This document shows positions 24,894-33,477 of a stretch of DNA of 54,787 bases, one piece after another. Origin of the DNA: Desulfobacterales bacterium. GTDB lineage: Bacteria > Desulfobacterota > Desulfobacteria > Desulfobacterales > JALSRD01. The stretch's first letter is position 1; every line of letters begins with the position of its first letter. The notes below the pieces were generated by a model. The model was not told where the DNA came from, ran no database searches, and was given only the letters and a program-made list of their open reading frames with translations. The DNA is taken from the NCBI GenBank assembly GCA_026984935.1, contig JALSRD010000057.1, positions 1-54,787 on the forward strand, written 5' to 3'. Made by a program: the position numbers and the translations under genes.

Positions 24894-25514
24894 ATGTTCA
24901 TGCCCTTTTGTGTTCAATGTGGAATGGAAGTCAATCCCGCCGACCGGTTTTGTTCAAAATGCGGCGCACCGGCAAACCGGACTCCGCAAGACAGCACGGC
25001 AACCGGCGGGCCCACGCCGGCAGAGACCCCGCAAGAAACGGCCGGGGCGCAAAACGGCGGGCCTGAACCGAAGTACGTGGGCGTCGGCCTTCGATTTCTT
25101 GCACAGATTTTCGATGCCATCCCCATTTTGATCTTCTGGTTTATCGTCGGAAATCGCATCGCCGCCGCTACCGGAGGCCTGAAAGCCGACGGTTTTGACT
25201 TGAAGGGAATTCCTGCGCTTGTTCTGATGCTCCTGACATTGGCGTTTATCATCCTTTACTTCACCGTTCTCGAAACATGGTGGCATGGACAGTCATTGGG
25301 CAAAAAGATACTGGGCATCCGGGTGCTCACCGAAAACGGCGGCCAAGTAAGTCCCGGCCAATCCTTTTTGCGCAACGCTTTACGGCTGGTCGATGGCTTC
25401 ATGGCCTACTTGGTCGCCGCCATTTTTATCTGGCGTTCCGGGAAAAAGCAGCGCCTCGGCGATCGCCTGGCCGGAACCGTTGTCGTCAGGAAAAACACCG
25501 CCTTCCCACGGTGA
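24894..25514 (+). CDS. Zinc-ribbon RDD-domain membrane protein
   Basis: The protein has 206 residues with AAAGGAG five bases before the first ATG; a second ATG at 24900 is possible. A zinc ribbon with Cys6, Cys9, Cys20 and Cys23 (FCVQCG and RFCSKCG) opens the protein. A Pro/Thr-rich linker to about residue 60 follows. The rest is an RDD domain with three predicted membrane helices (ILIFWFIVGNRIAAAT, LVLMLLTLAFIILYFTVLET, GFMAYLVAAIFIWRS), containing the characteristic SLGKKILGIRVLTENGG and QRLGDRLAGTVVVRK. RDD proteins are thought to act in ion or solute transport, but for zinc-ribbon RDD fusions no substrate is established. Confidence 0.9.
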   Translation: MFMPFCVQCGMEVNPADRFCSKCGAPANRTPQDSTATGGPTPAETPQETAGAQNGGPEPKYVGVGLRFLAQIFDAIPILIFWFIVGNRIAAATGGLKADGFDLKGIPALVLMLLTLAFIILYFTVLETWWHGQSLGKKILGIRVLTENGGQVSPGQSFLRNALRLVDGFMAYLVAAIFIWRSGKKQRLGDRLAGTVVVRKNTAFPR

Positions 25515-25592
25515 AAAGAGTCAGATCCGATCCTGGCCATGCGCGAACTTCTGACTTTGACAAGCCGCACAGGCAAGAAAGCGAATTTTCCC

Positions 25593-25748
25593 ATGAACCT
25601 GATTAACCTGCTGCGAAAAATCGGCGTTTTGCGTTTCGGCACCCAAAAATACACCTTCACCAGCGGTCGGGACATGCCGGCTGAAGCGTTGTTTGATGAT
25701 GTCTATGATCCTGACAAGGACCTGATAACACTTTGTAAACGAAGGTGA
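25593..25748 (+). CDS. Possible small protein
   Basis: A 51-residue frame from MNLINLLRKIGVLRFGTQKY to DPDKDLITLCKRR. It is basic at the N-terminus and acidic toward the end, with no cysteine cluster or membrane segment. It follows the RDD gene by 78 bases. The text reads like a real short protein (YTFTSGRDMPAEALFDDVYD), but there is only a weak purine stretch upstream. An earlier ATG at 25539 lacks a ribosome site. I have no family match. Confidence 0.35.
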   Translation: MNLINLLRKIGVLRFGTQKYTFTSGRDMPAEALFDDVYDPDKDLITLCKRR

Positions 25749-25916
25749 TATCTTATAAAGCGCAATTCGCCGCCAAAGGGGGGAAAGTTCTGTGTGCATT
25801 GCGGTACCCGCCGGCGGCGCGGAGATTTCTTCTGTCGCCAATGTGCAACGAAACTCGACGGGTAAGCGCAAAGCCCATCTGCTGTTTTCTGAATCTGATC
25901 ATTTCGAGGACGACAC

Positions 25917-27014
25917 ATGCCACATCATATCCGAAACCAAACTGAAGGCGCCGGTCATTATGTCGGCGGCAAAACCCTTATCTCCACCTGCACGGTATGG
26001 GTTTGGCTGCTTTTTCTGCTCTTTTCACAAACGCCGGCATATGCGGCCAGCGCCACTTTGACCAAAATGGGCATCGCCGCTGAAGTTGACATGAGGACGA
26101 TGGCGCCGAAAAAACTCCAGACGCATTTTCCCGACACGGCTTCTGAAATCTGGGCGACGGCTTTTCTCAAACAGGCGCCCGCCGGAACCACCGTCAGTGC
26201 CAGATGGTATTTCCTGACACAGGGCAGTTATATCAAGATTGAGGACAACAAGGTAACAACAGATGGCAGCCGATGCATCGCTTTTCGCCTAAAACCCAAT
26301 AAGGGGAAAAGGCTTCCTGTGGGCGAATACCACGTTGATTTTTATGTGAACAACGAAAAGGCCGACGGCCGCGAGTTCAAAGTCAGCAGGGCCTCCACCA
26401 CGTCCGGGGAAAAAATATCGCCCTGCCCCCCCACCGACGCAGCGGATGAAAAACTGGTGGTGGCGCTTGCTTCGAAGCATCCCGAGATTCAGAAAAAGCT
26501 ACGCCGGCTGAAACTGATGCGCTACACCGACTCGCAAAAGCGTTTCAGCCTGATCGTCCCCGGCGGCTGGTTCCAGCCTGAGCATAAAACCTCCGGCCAG
26601 GCCCTGTTTCTTTCCGAAAACAAGGAGAACAACCCCATTGCCTGGTTTAGTGTGTCCGTATTCAACGTTCATCTGTCAGCAAAATTCGGAGCGCTGGATG
26701 CCGTCCGAAAACTCCGTGATGTGCTGGTAAAAGAGGGCAAAGCACACGCGGCTGAAGTCGTGCCCGGTAAAACAGCAGGGCCGGAAAAAATCGGCAGCGG
26801 CATGGCGCGTGCCAATCTTTTCATGGTGTACAAGACGCCTGAGGGGAAGGAAGTCGCCCAGTTGCATACCCTGCTGGTGGACGGGCGGTATGCTTTTGAC
26901 ATTCAGCTCAACGCGCAAGAAGAGACGCTGAAAACGGCCCTTTTCCTTCTGAAACTGGCGACAAGGTCAATTCGGTCGGAAAACCTCTGCAGGGCTTTGT
27001 CCGGCGGAAATTAG
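25917..27014 (+). CDS. Exported hypothetical protein
   Basis: The protein has 365 residues. A 20-residue polar lead is followed by a hydrophobic segment (VWVWLLFLLFSQTPAYAASA) that looks like a Sec signal peptide with an AYA-A cleavage site near residue 44. The mature protein has an N-terminal region whose pattern (ARWYFLTQGSYIKIEDNKVT, FRLKPNKGKRLPVGEYHVDF) suggests a beta-sandwich of Ig/agglutinin type. A PCPPTDAADE linker follows, then a second region (YTDSQKRFSLIVPGGWFQPE, MVYKTPEGKEVAQLHTLLVD) resembling PsbP-like or DcrB/LpqN-type domains that bind small ligands. The domain calls are shape-based inference. It is probably periplasmic. No operon partner is obvious. Confidence 0.75.
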   Translation: MPHHIRNQTEGAGHYVGGKTLISTCTVWVWLLFLLFSQTPAYAASATLTKMGIAAEVDMRTMAPKKLQTHFPDTASEIWATAFLKQAPAGTTVSARWYFLTQGSYIKIEDNKVTTDGSRCIAFRLKPNKGKRLPVGEYHVDFYVNNEKADGREFKVSRASTTSGEKISPCPPTDAADEKLVVALASKHPEIQKKLRRLKLMRYTDSQKRFSLIVPGGWFQPEHKTSGQALFLSENKENNPIAWFSVSVFNVHLSAKFGALDAVRKLRDVLVKEGKAHAAEVVPGKTAGPEKIGSGMARANLFMVYKTPEGKEVAQLHTLLVDGRYAFDIQLNAQEETLKTALFLLKLATRSIRSENLCRALSGGN

Positions 27015-27189
27015 CCGATGTCGGCAGGTCCTGCCTTTTTCCAGAAAGTCATTGACCGTTTTGATCCCGGCCGGCTGCAGCTTGGCAGCGTAAACTTCCC
27101 CGATACCCTCGATTTCCGCGATCTTGTAACTGGCCATGTTTTCATCCTGCCTTCATTGGCTGAAAATCCCCTAAAGATGACATTTATCC

Positions 27190-28575
27190 CTAAAAACCAC
27201 CGCCACTGCTGAACCCGCCGCCGCCGAAACCACCGCCGCTGCCAAATCCACCGAAGCCCCCGAACCCCCCGCCTCCGGGCCCTCCGCCATCGGGAAAATC
27301 CCATTTCTGAGCGTGGTCGATGCGGTCCCAGGCGCTGCCCGCAGAGCGGCTGCCGCGCAGGACCTCGCCCAGCAGAATCCCCAACCCCAGGTTGGCGGGA
27401 AAGGACGAGTAACGGGCATCGTAGTTGCTGCGGCGAAACTTTCCGCGAACTTTGGCAATTTCTTCCAGTATCCGGCGCTGCCGCCGCTGTTCGTTGTCAA
27501 GTTCGACAATGCGGTCACCGGCGCTTTCCTGCGCCTGCTTAAGCGCCTGCAGACGCAATACGATGGCATCGTCCTCGGGCCGCGGCGTCGCCCGGGCCTG
27601 TTGCAGAAGCGCGCTGGCATCTTCATGCTCCAATCCGGCGGCCATCAAATCTATCGCCTTGCGCGTGTATTCATCTTTTCCGGCGGCAAAGTCGTTTCTT
27701 TGGCGCAGCAGTTCATGGTGGCGTTGCTCTTCGGCCTCGATTTCGTCGTTGACCCGTTGCAGCGCCTTTTCCGCTTCGTCCAGAGCAGCCTGCAGGGCGG
27801 GGATGCCGTCTTTTTCGGCCGCCTTTTTTTCCAGGGAAAGCAGCAGTTGACGCTGGCGTTCGGCTTCCTCGCCCTTTGCCGAGGCATGCGCCCGCAAACG
27901 CCGCGGAAGCGCGTTCAACATACGATAGTCGTCATGCAATGCTCTATAATGTATCAGGTGCGCCACCCATCCGTCCAGCATGCGGATAATCCCGATGTGG
28001 CCGTAGTCGGGTGTCAGGTAGCGCCGCTGCCACAGGTACATGAAAAGCACATCGTTTCGATACGGCCGGCCTTTTTCGTCAAGTTCGGATTCGGATTTCG
28101 ACGCTTTCTCGACGGCACGCCGGGCGACGGCAGCGGCGGCGACCGCATTTTCCCGCTGCCGGCGATAGTCTTCAATCCGCTCCAGATCCTTTTTGCTCTC
28201 CGCGACCTGCTTTCCGAGCGCTTCCGCCGCCTTATCGCGCGCGTCGCGCCGGGATCGGCGCCGCTGTTCAAGGGCCTGCCGGCGCTGCTGTACCCGGCCG
28301 ATGCTCTTTTCAAGGGCGGTAAAAGCCTGCCGGTGCTGATCAAGAAAGGCCGGTACCGCCAGATAAGCCTTCTTCAGCCGGGCTGTTAATTTCCCGGCGG
28401 CCATTTCATCCAATCTAAAGCGGGCAAGTTTCCGGTACTGCTTTGCGGTTTCGAGCTGCAGCCGGCTCACCTGTGCATTTAACCTTTCCAGCTCGCGGTC
28501 GGCGTCTTGGATCCGCGCCTGGGCATCTATCAGGTGGCCGTCGATTTCCTGCAGCGTGTCTCTGCCGGTGATCAT
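27190..28575 (-). CDS. Long coiled-coil protein with Gly/Phe-rich tail
   Basis: The protein has 461 residues with AAGGT upstream. Nearly all of residues 1-390 is charged heptad text (DADRELERLNAQVSRLQLET, KKAAEKDGIPALQAALDEAE, ALKQAQESAGDRIVELDNEQ), broken only by a more ordered segment near 180-230 (FMYLWQRRYLTPDYGHIGII). A short ordered region near 395-420 leads to a tail built almost only of glycine, phenylalanine and serine (residues about 430-461). There is no signal peptide. It is the last of a leftward set of three with the one-TM protein and the TelA-like protein. Such tails are often flexible assembly or membrane-proximal tethers. Function is unknown. Confidence 0.85.
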   Translation of the reverse strand: MITGRDTLQEIDGHLIDAQARIQDADRELERLNAQVSRLQLETAKQYRKLARFRLDEMAAGKLTARLKKAYLAVPAFLDQHRQAFTALEKSIGRVQQRRQALEQRRRSRRDARDKAAEALGKQVAESKKDLERIEDYRRQRENAVAAAAVARRAVEKASKSESELDEKGRPYRNDVLFMYLWQRRYLTPDYGHIGIIRMLDGWVAHLIHYRALHDDYRMLNALPRRLRAHASAKGEEAERQRQLLLSLEKKAAEKDGIPALQAALDEAEKALQRVNDEIEAEEQRHHELLRQRNDFAAGKDEYTRKAIDLMAAGLEHEDASALLQQARATPRPEDDAIVLRLQALKQAQESAGDRIVELDNEQRRQRRILEEIAKVRGKFRRSNYDARYSSFPANLGLGILLGEVLRGSRSAGSAWDRIDHAQKWDFPDGGGPGGGGFGGFGGFGSGGGFGGGGFSSGGGF

Positions 28576-28667
28576 CGTATTGTTACCTTAGTTTTGCAAA
28601 TATTGTCTGTGCAGGGTTCAGGTGTTAACTCCGGGCTATGCGCGAAGGCCCGTGGACATGGACGCAG

Positions 28668-29612
28668 TCACCACCGGGTAATGGCGCCCCCGGTGGTTGG
28701 GATGGTATACTCGGGGGCGCGATAACCGCGTTTTTTAAACCCGACCATGTTGCGGTTGATGATGCCGTCGTCCATCTTGTCACGTTTGACCTGTTCAAAC
28801 AGGTCAGGTCCCACCCGCAGCCCCCACTGCTCAACGATACGCGTCTTGCCGTCTTCTTCGCTGGTGACGGGAAGCGCCAGGCGTTTGCCGTCGGCATCGA
28901 CGGCCTCGACGATAAGATAGTAATTGCGCGCCTTGGGATTGTTTGCAGGAACGCGCCATACCCCGCTGCGCTGGCCCGGGCGCGAAACGATGCGCAGCCG
29001 GTACTGCTGCGTAAGCTTGGCATAAAGCCGTCTCAACCCAGCGTAGCCCTTGTTGACGGCTGCGCCATCGCCGCGCGCCACCGCGGCCATGGCATCCCTG
29101 TACAGTGCCCCGGCTTTTCTTCTGGCTCCGTCTTCGCGCGCTTCGGAAAGGATGCGCGCCCGCTCGTTGGCCAGCTTGTCAGGCATGGCTTTCAATGCCT
29201 GCAGGGCCTGCGCCTGCTGCAGTATGGCCTGTTTCTTCGGCGCCAGCACGGCAAAACGGTAGATCAGGTATATGGTCAGCAGGGCCGCCACGGACAGCGC
29301 AGCGCGCTTGGCCCAGCGTCCGCGGTTGACGTACAGCCGGGCCAGGCGCAGCTGGAAGCTTTCCTGGGGAGGACGATAGCTGAAGCGATCTTTACGCAGC
29401 GCTTCAACGCCCGCGGCGATGACGTCATCGGTCACCGCGATCCCCTGCCCCGCATAGATCCTGCGCACCTTTTCGATCAGTGCCCGGTCGTGATCGTCGG
29501 CACCCAGTTCGCGCTCGAGAACAGCCTGATGGTGCCGCAGGGTGTCCACCACGTCCATGGCCAGCATGACTTCGTCAAGCTCGATTTTCGCGCCGTTTGC
29601 GGTTTCAGGCAT
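28668..29612 (-). CDS. Single-TM protein, DUF6384-like
   Basis: The protein has 314 residues. A soluble N-terminal part (DEVMLAMDVVDTLRHHQAVL, YAGQGIAVTDDVIAAGVEAL, FSYRPPQESFQLRLARLYVN) is followed by one membrane helix near 120-140 (AALSVAALLTIYLIYRFAVL). A helical stretch and a compact C-terminal domain (YRLRIVSRPGQRSGVWRVPA, YYLIVEAVDADGKRLALPVT, QWGLRVGPDLFEQVKRDKMD) end the protein. I believe this is the DUF6384 family, but cannot verify it. It starts inside the end of the TelA-like gene (8-base overlap, ATGCCTGA), so the two are translationally coupled. Confidence 0.8.
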   Translation of the reverse strand: MPETANGAKIELDEVMLAMDVVDTLRHHQAVLERELGADDHDRALIEKVRRIYAGQGIAVTDDVIAAGVEALRKDRFSYRPPQESFQLRLARLYVNRGRWAKRAALSVAALLTIYLIYRFAVLAPKKQAILQQAQALQALKAMPDKLANERARILSEAREDGARRKAGALYRDAMAAVARGDGAAVNKGYAGLRRLYAKLTQQYRLRIVSRPGQRSGVWRVPANNPKARNYYLIVEAVDADGKRLALPVTSEEDGKTRIVEQWGLRVGPDLFEQVKRDKMDDGIINRNMVGFKKRGYRAPEYTIPTTGGAITRW

Positions 29613-30783
29613 GGTTCAATTGTTTCCCGGCGGTGGTCAGCTGTACCATACGCCGTTTGCCGTCTTCCACCGCTGCGCGGATCTCCTGCTCGTTGCGCGT
29701 GCCCAGTTCGCGCATTTCGGCAACCAGCGCATAGGACTTCTCCTGAAAGCTGATCACCGAGTCCAGCAGCTTCTTGACGCTTTCGGCCTTGAGCGTGGGC
29801 CCGTAGCCGGCCCGCAGGGCTTTTTCCTGCACGGCACTGCCCACGTCGGCCAGGGTCTCGAGGCTCTGGTTGATCCCCTCTTGCATGGCGTTCAGCGTTT
29901 CGGTGCCCTCGTGCAGCCCCTGCAGGCTGGTAAAAGAAGCGTTTAAGGCCGTGAACACGGTTTCGTTGGTGCCGAAAAATGAAACCGCCTGGGAGTAGAC
30001 GCGCTCTTTGATGTCGCTGGTTTGAGCCAGGCGCGCCATGACGACTTCGGTGGTGTTGCAGCTCACCGACAGATTCTCGGCCAGGTCTTTGGCGATTTGG
30101 TAGCGCTTGTCCTCGTCCTGCAGCACCCGCAGCCGTTCGTCGCGGGCAAGCTCCAGTTTGGCGATCTGTTCGCGTTCCTTGCCCTTGTAGGATGCCAACG
30201 CCTTTGCGGCTTCTTCAAGGCGGCCTTTGGCCGCTGCAACGGCGGTTTCGGCTTTTTTGAGCACCTGGAAGGCCATTACCTGGGCCTCTTTCAGGGCACC
30301 GCGAAAGTTCCGGTAGGACTCCAGAATCCGGCGCTCGCGTTCCATCTGGTCTTTGGTGTCGGCCGAGACTTCCAGGTAGGTTTTCTTGATCTTGCGAAAG
30401 CGGCTGGGAATGTCGCCGCGGGTGACCTTCATCCAGAAGTTGGACATCCGCTCGAAGGTGTCGATCTTGCCGTCGTCCAGCTGTTCGACCATGGATTTGG
30501 CATCATCGCGGATGGAGTCAAAGGCTTTGGTGATGGTCTCGTAACGCTCGCCCACGTGCATGGCGGTGATCTGTTCGCGCACGACCTGGTTAAATACCGT
30601 GGTATTGCTCAGGGTGCGCGCGATGGCAATGGTCTTCTCCTCATCCAGGTCGCTGATCTGGTTGATCAGGGCAATCATCGGCATCTCATCCGGCTTTTCC
30701 GGCATCAGCCCCAGGTCGCGCAAACCGTTCAAGGCTTTGTCCAGATATTGCAGGGGGGTCGATACGATGTTGGGGGTGTTCAT
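29605..30783 (-). CDS. TelA-like coiled-coil protein
   Basis: The protein has 392 residues with AAAGGAG upstream. An N-terminal block (STPLQYLDKALNGLRDLGLM, ALINQISDLDEEKTIAIART) leads into long helical text (KKAETAVAAAKGRLEEAAKA). The part near the C-terminus (VFTALNASFTSLQGLHEGTE, then ETLADVGSAVQEKALRAGYG) is patterned like TelA/toxic-anion-resistance proteins. I recall closely similar proteins labelled only 'cell surface protein' in other proteobacteria. There is no signal peptide or membrane helix, so it is probably cytoplasmic and membrane-associated through its coupled partner. It is the first gene of the set of three, 92 bases downstream of the MscS gene. Confidence 0.78.
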   Translation of the reverse strand: MNTPNIVSTPLQYLDKALNGLRDLGLMPEKPDEMPMIALINQISDLDEEKTIAIARTLSNTTVFNQVVREQITAMHVGERYETITKAFDSIRDDAKSMVEQLDDGKIDTFERMSNFWMKVTRGDIPSRFRKIKKTYLEVSADTKDQMERERRILESYRNFRGALKEAQVMAFQVLKKAETAVAAAKGRLEEAAKALASYKGKEREQIAKLELARDERLRVLQDEDKRYQIAKDLAENLSVSCNTTEVVMARLAQTSDIKERVYSQAVSFFGTNETVFTALNASFTSLQGLHEGTETLNAMQEGINQSLETLADVGSAVQEKALRAGYGPTLKAESVKKLLDSVISFQEKSYALVAEMRELGTRNEQEIRAAVEDGKRRMVQLTTAGKQLNHA

Positions 30784-30875
30784 GGAGGTTCTCCTTTCAG
30801 TGCGGAGCGCGTGCGCGTGTTTGCTACAACGAAATGCCCGGCCACATGGATCACAGATTTAGGCGCTTGGCAATT

Positions 30876-31688
30876 TCAGTGCTGATACATATGAACGTCC
30901 TGTTGTGGATAGGGGATGCTGATGCCCTCGGTGTCAAACTGCTTTTTAACCTTTTCTAAAGTATCGAAGTACACATTCCAGAAATCGTCGACACTGCTCC
31001 AGACCCGCACCGCAAAGTTGACGCTACTGTCGGCCAGTTCAGAGACCATGACGGCCGGGGCCGGCTCTTTCAGGATGCGTTCATCGGCGGCGATGATCTG
31101 ATGAATGACCTGACGTGCTTTGTCGATGTCGTCGCCGTATCCGATGCCGAAAGTAAAATCCACACGCCGGGTCCCCTTGGCGGTGTAGTTTATGATGTTA
31201 TCGCCCATCAGCTTGGCGTTGGGGATAAAAATGGTCTTGTTGTCCGGAGTGGCCAACTGGGTGGTGAAGATCTGGATCTCTTCCACCGTGCCGGCCACAC
31301 CGGCGCCTTCGATGTAATCACCCACCGCGATGGGCCGAAAGATGATCATCAGCACGCCGGCGGCAAAGTTGGACAACGATCCCTGCAGAGCCAGGCCCAC
31401 GGCCAGGCCGGCGGCACCGATAACGGCCACGAAAGACGCTGTCTGCACACCCAATTGATTCAAAGCGGCGATAATGACGAAGGCCAGCAGGGCCACATAG
31501 CTCAAGCTGGTGATAAATTTGTTCAGGGTTTCGTCTACATCGCTTTTGGCCATCAGGCGGGAGATGAGGTTGCGCACGGCCTTGGCCACCCAGCGTCCGA
31601 TGATGAAAATGGCGATGGCCGCAACGACTTTCAGGCCGTAAACGGTCAGCAAGCTGTAGATGGTAGCGGTCAGGTTCGAAATGTCCAT
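30876..31688 (-). CDS. mscS: MscS-family small-conductance mechanosensitive channel
   Basis: The protein has 270 residues with GAAAGGG upstream. It has three predicted membrane helices, the third being the pore-lining GAAGLAVGLALQGSLSNFAAG helix with its Gly/Ala pattern. After it come IIFRPIAVGDYIEGAGVAGT and VEEIQIFTTQLATPDNKTIF, the beta-domain signature of MscS, then IPNAKLMGDNIINYTAKGTR and a C-terminal alpha/beta cage domain. Length (E. coli MscS has 286) and layout are those of the minimal channel. It opens under membrane tension to relieve osmotic downshock. A TTAACA-17-TATTAT promoter lies upstream. It may share its transcript with the coiled-coil set that follows. Confidence 0.95.
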   Translation of the reverse strand: MDISNLTATIYSLLTVYGLKVVAAIAIFIIGRWVAKAVRNLISRLMAKSDVDETLNKFITSLSYVALLAFVIIAALNQLGVQTASFVAVIGAAGLAVGLALQGSLSNFAAGVLMIIFRPIAVGDYIEGAGVAGTVEEIQIFTTQLATPDNKTIFIPNAKLMGDNIINYTAKGTRRVDFTFGIGYGDDIDKARQVIHQIIAADERILKEPAPAVMVSELADSSVNFAVRVWSSVDDFWNVYFDTLEKVKKQFDTEGISIPYPQQDVHMYQH

Positions 31689-32115
31689 TGTTTCAGAGCC
31701 CTTTCTTTTTCAGATCTGAATGATCAAAAACCGGTGAAAAATTCGGCCACGGGGGAGCAGTTGGAAGGGTATATATATAATATAATTTGTCCGTTATTTT
31801 GTTAATACAGTAACCACCTTTGCGGCCATGTAAAGTAAAAACCACGACCAGCCGACAAGATGCTCATAGACTTCACCTGTCCCGGCAGTGGGCGACCCGG
31901 CCGATGGGCAAAGGTGCGCGGCGCCTGCATGCGTGTCCCGCTTCAGGCGCGTATTGCCGGAGACGATACCGTTGCGGTCGGACAGATTTTCAAACAAAAT
32001 GATTGGTGCGGCCAAAGCGCTGGAATCTGAATCGACGGTGCTTCAAAATGGCATGGGGCGAAAAACGCATGTGATCCGACCCTTTTTTACGAGTCCATCG
32101 AGAAAAATACCTTCA
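31689..32115 (-). other. Intergenic region upstream of mscS
   Basis: The 427 bases include the mscS promoter (31777-31805) and a strongly AT-rich stretch at 31771-31805 in an otherwise GC-rich window. Short open frames on both strands have no ribosome site or recognisable text. I see no tRNA, riboswitch or clear terminator for the leftward hypothetical gene that ends at 32116. Confidence 0.6.
31777..31805 (-). promoter_or_regulatory. Promoter of mscS
   Basis: Read leftward: TTAACA (31800-31805), 17-base spacer, TATTAT (31777-31782), within an alternating AT tract. The predicted start near 31770 gives an 82-base leader. Confidence 0.65.
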
Positions 32116-33477
32116 TTAGCCTTTGATCCTGGGGCCGACATCCTCCTTTACCGTCCAGCCCAGTGCGGTCAGCTCCTTTTTGGCCCGCGGCGTCACGGCC
32201 CCGCGCACCCACAACAGACGTTTGCGGGCGGTTTTGAAATCCGGTCGATGGGCAAAGTGATCCAGTTTCCCATTCCATGAAACCGCGTCGGCCGGTGCGG
32301 GCACGACGATCCCGCTTTCGGTCCGCCCCATCACGGTGCCGGCGACCCACAGTGCCGTCAGCGGGGCGCGGGTCTTGTTGTACGCGGCGAGCATTTCCAG
32401 CGACTCGACGACAAAGCGTGCCTGGTCATAGGAGCGCACCGACAGCGCCAGCGGCAGTACCGTTTTGCGCCGGGCGGTTTTGGGCATGCGCTTCAGGGCG
32501 CGCACAAGGCGGCTCTGAAGCGTCAGTGTGTACCAGGGGTGACGCAGGAAACGGTCCACAGAATCCTGATCGGCACCCAAGGCCAGCAGGGTCCTTTCAT
32601 TTTTCACTTTCAGGTCCCCCGGCGGCGTGTCCCAGACCCAGTCTGTGGCCTGGGTGGTCATGCTGATAAAAGTTGAACCCGGTGCCAGGCTTTTTACAGC
32701 CGTAAATCCCAGCCCGCCGGCAAAGGCGGCCCAGGCGATCGCGTCGAGCTTTTTTTCCAGCACCGCGTTGGTGGTATAAGGGTCGATGCGCAGCTTCTTG
32801 GCGAGTTTCCGGCGCTGGTCGTCGTAGCCGAAGGCATCTGCCGTTGTTTTTCCGGCCATGCGCACTGTCGCACTGGCCACTTGTGGTTTCTCGCCCTTGG
32901 CTGCCCTGGAAGCCGGACCACCGGGAAGCTTGCTGCCGGGACCGGGTATGACTGCTGCAGCCTGCGGCTCTTTGCTTTGCATGTCGCCGAGTTTCTGCAA
33001 TCCGGTCTTGGCGCCACGGTAGGTACGCTGGAAAAAACGGCCGATGCCTTCCGGTACCCCCTCCAGCGTCTCTTTGGGGTGAGCCGCCATCTGTTTAACT
33101 TCACGGCTGAATTCACGTGCCGAGTGCTTGAGCCCTGCCACAAAAACATCGCTTTTTGAAAGCTGGTCCAGTTGGGCCAGGGCCTGTATTTCATTGATGC
33201 GGATGGCCGCCATCAGCGGGCCGGCGGCTCTGAATATGCCGAAATCCGAGCGGATGGTAAACCAGGCCAGAAACCCATCGGTGGGAACACGGGGCGCGAC
33301 CCGGTAGTGCGCTCCCTGGAGCAGTTTGGCCGGCAGCTGATCCGCGGCCTTTAAAACAGGCGGCTTTTCATACGTACCGCCGGTAACGGTTGCAGCCCCG
33401 AGCAACAGCGCGGCCATGGCTGCCAAAAACAGGCTGCTTCCCTGTTTCAGATGTGTTTGGGCATTTTTTTTCTGCAT
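32116..33477 (-). CDS. Secreted or membrane-anchored hypothetical protein
   Basis: The protein has 453 residues with AGGAGA upstream. A signal-like N-terminus (SSLFLAAMAALLLGAATVTG) is followed by YEKPPVLKAADQLPAKLLQG. The remainder is rich in Ala, Lys and Arg. It has a helical N-terminal half that includes PEGIGRFFQRTYRGAKTGLQ (possibly a DNA- or membrane-contacting amphipathic helix), a Gly/Pro linker near 170-190, and a more hydrophobic C-terminal half (LDAIAWAAFAGGLGFTAVKS, VKNERTLLALGADQDSVDRF). I do not recognise a family. It starts inside the 3' end of the hydrolase gene (31-base overlap), so the two are probably co-translated. Confidence 0.72.
   Translation of the reverse strand: MQKKNAQTHLKQGSSLFLAAMAALLLGAATVTGGTYEKPPVLKAADQLPAKLLQGAHYRVAPRVPTDGFLAWFTIRSDFGIFRAAGPLMAAIRINEIQALAQLDQLSKSDVFVAGLKHSAREFSREVKQMAAHPKETLEGVPEGIGRFFQRTYRGAKTGLQKLGDMQSKEPQAAAVIPGPGSKLPGGPASRAAKGEKPQVASATVRMAGKTTADAFGYDDQRRKLAKKLRIDPYTTNAVLEKKLDAIAWAAFAGGLGFTAVKSLAPGSTFISMTTQATDWVWDTPPGDLKVKNERTLLALGADQDSVDRFLRHPWYTLTLQSRLVRALKRMPKTARRKTVLPLALSVRSYDQARFVVESLEMLAAYNKTRAPLTALWVAGTVMGRTESGIVVPAPADAVSWNGKLDHFAHRPDFKTARKRLLWVRGAVTPRAKKELTALGWTVKEDVGPRIKG

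Noticed and set aside
24629-24901. 90-codon leftward frame in the same gap
   Set aside because: It begins opposite the ribosome site of the zinc-ribbon gene. A stretch near the end looks somewhat protein-like, but there is no start signal and no family match.
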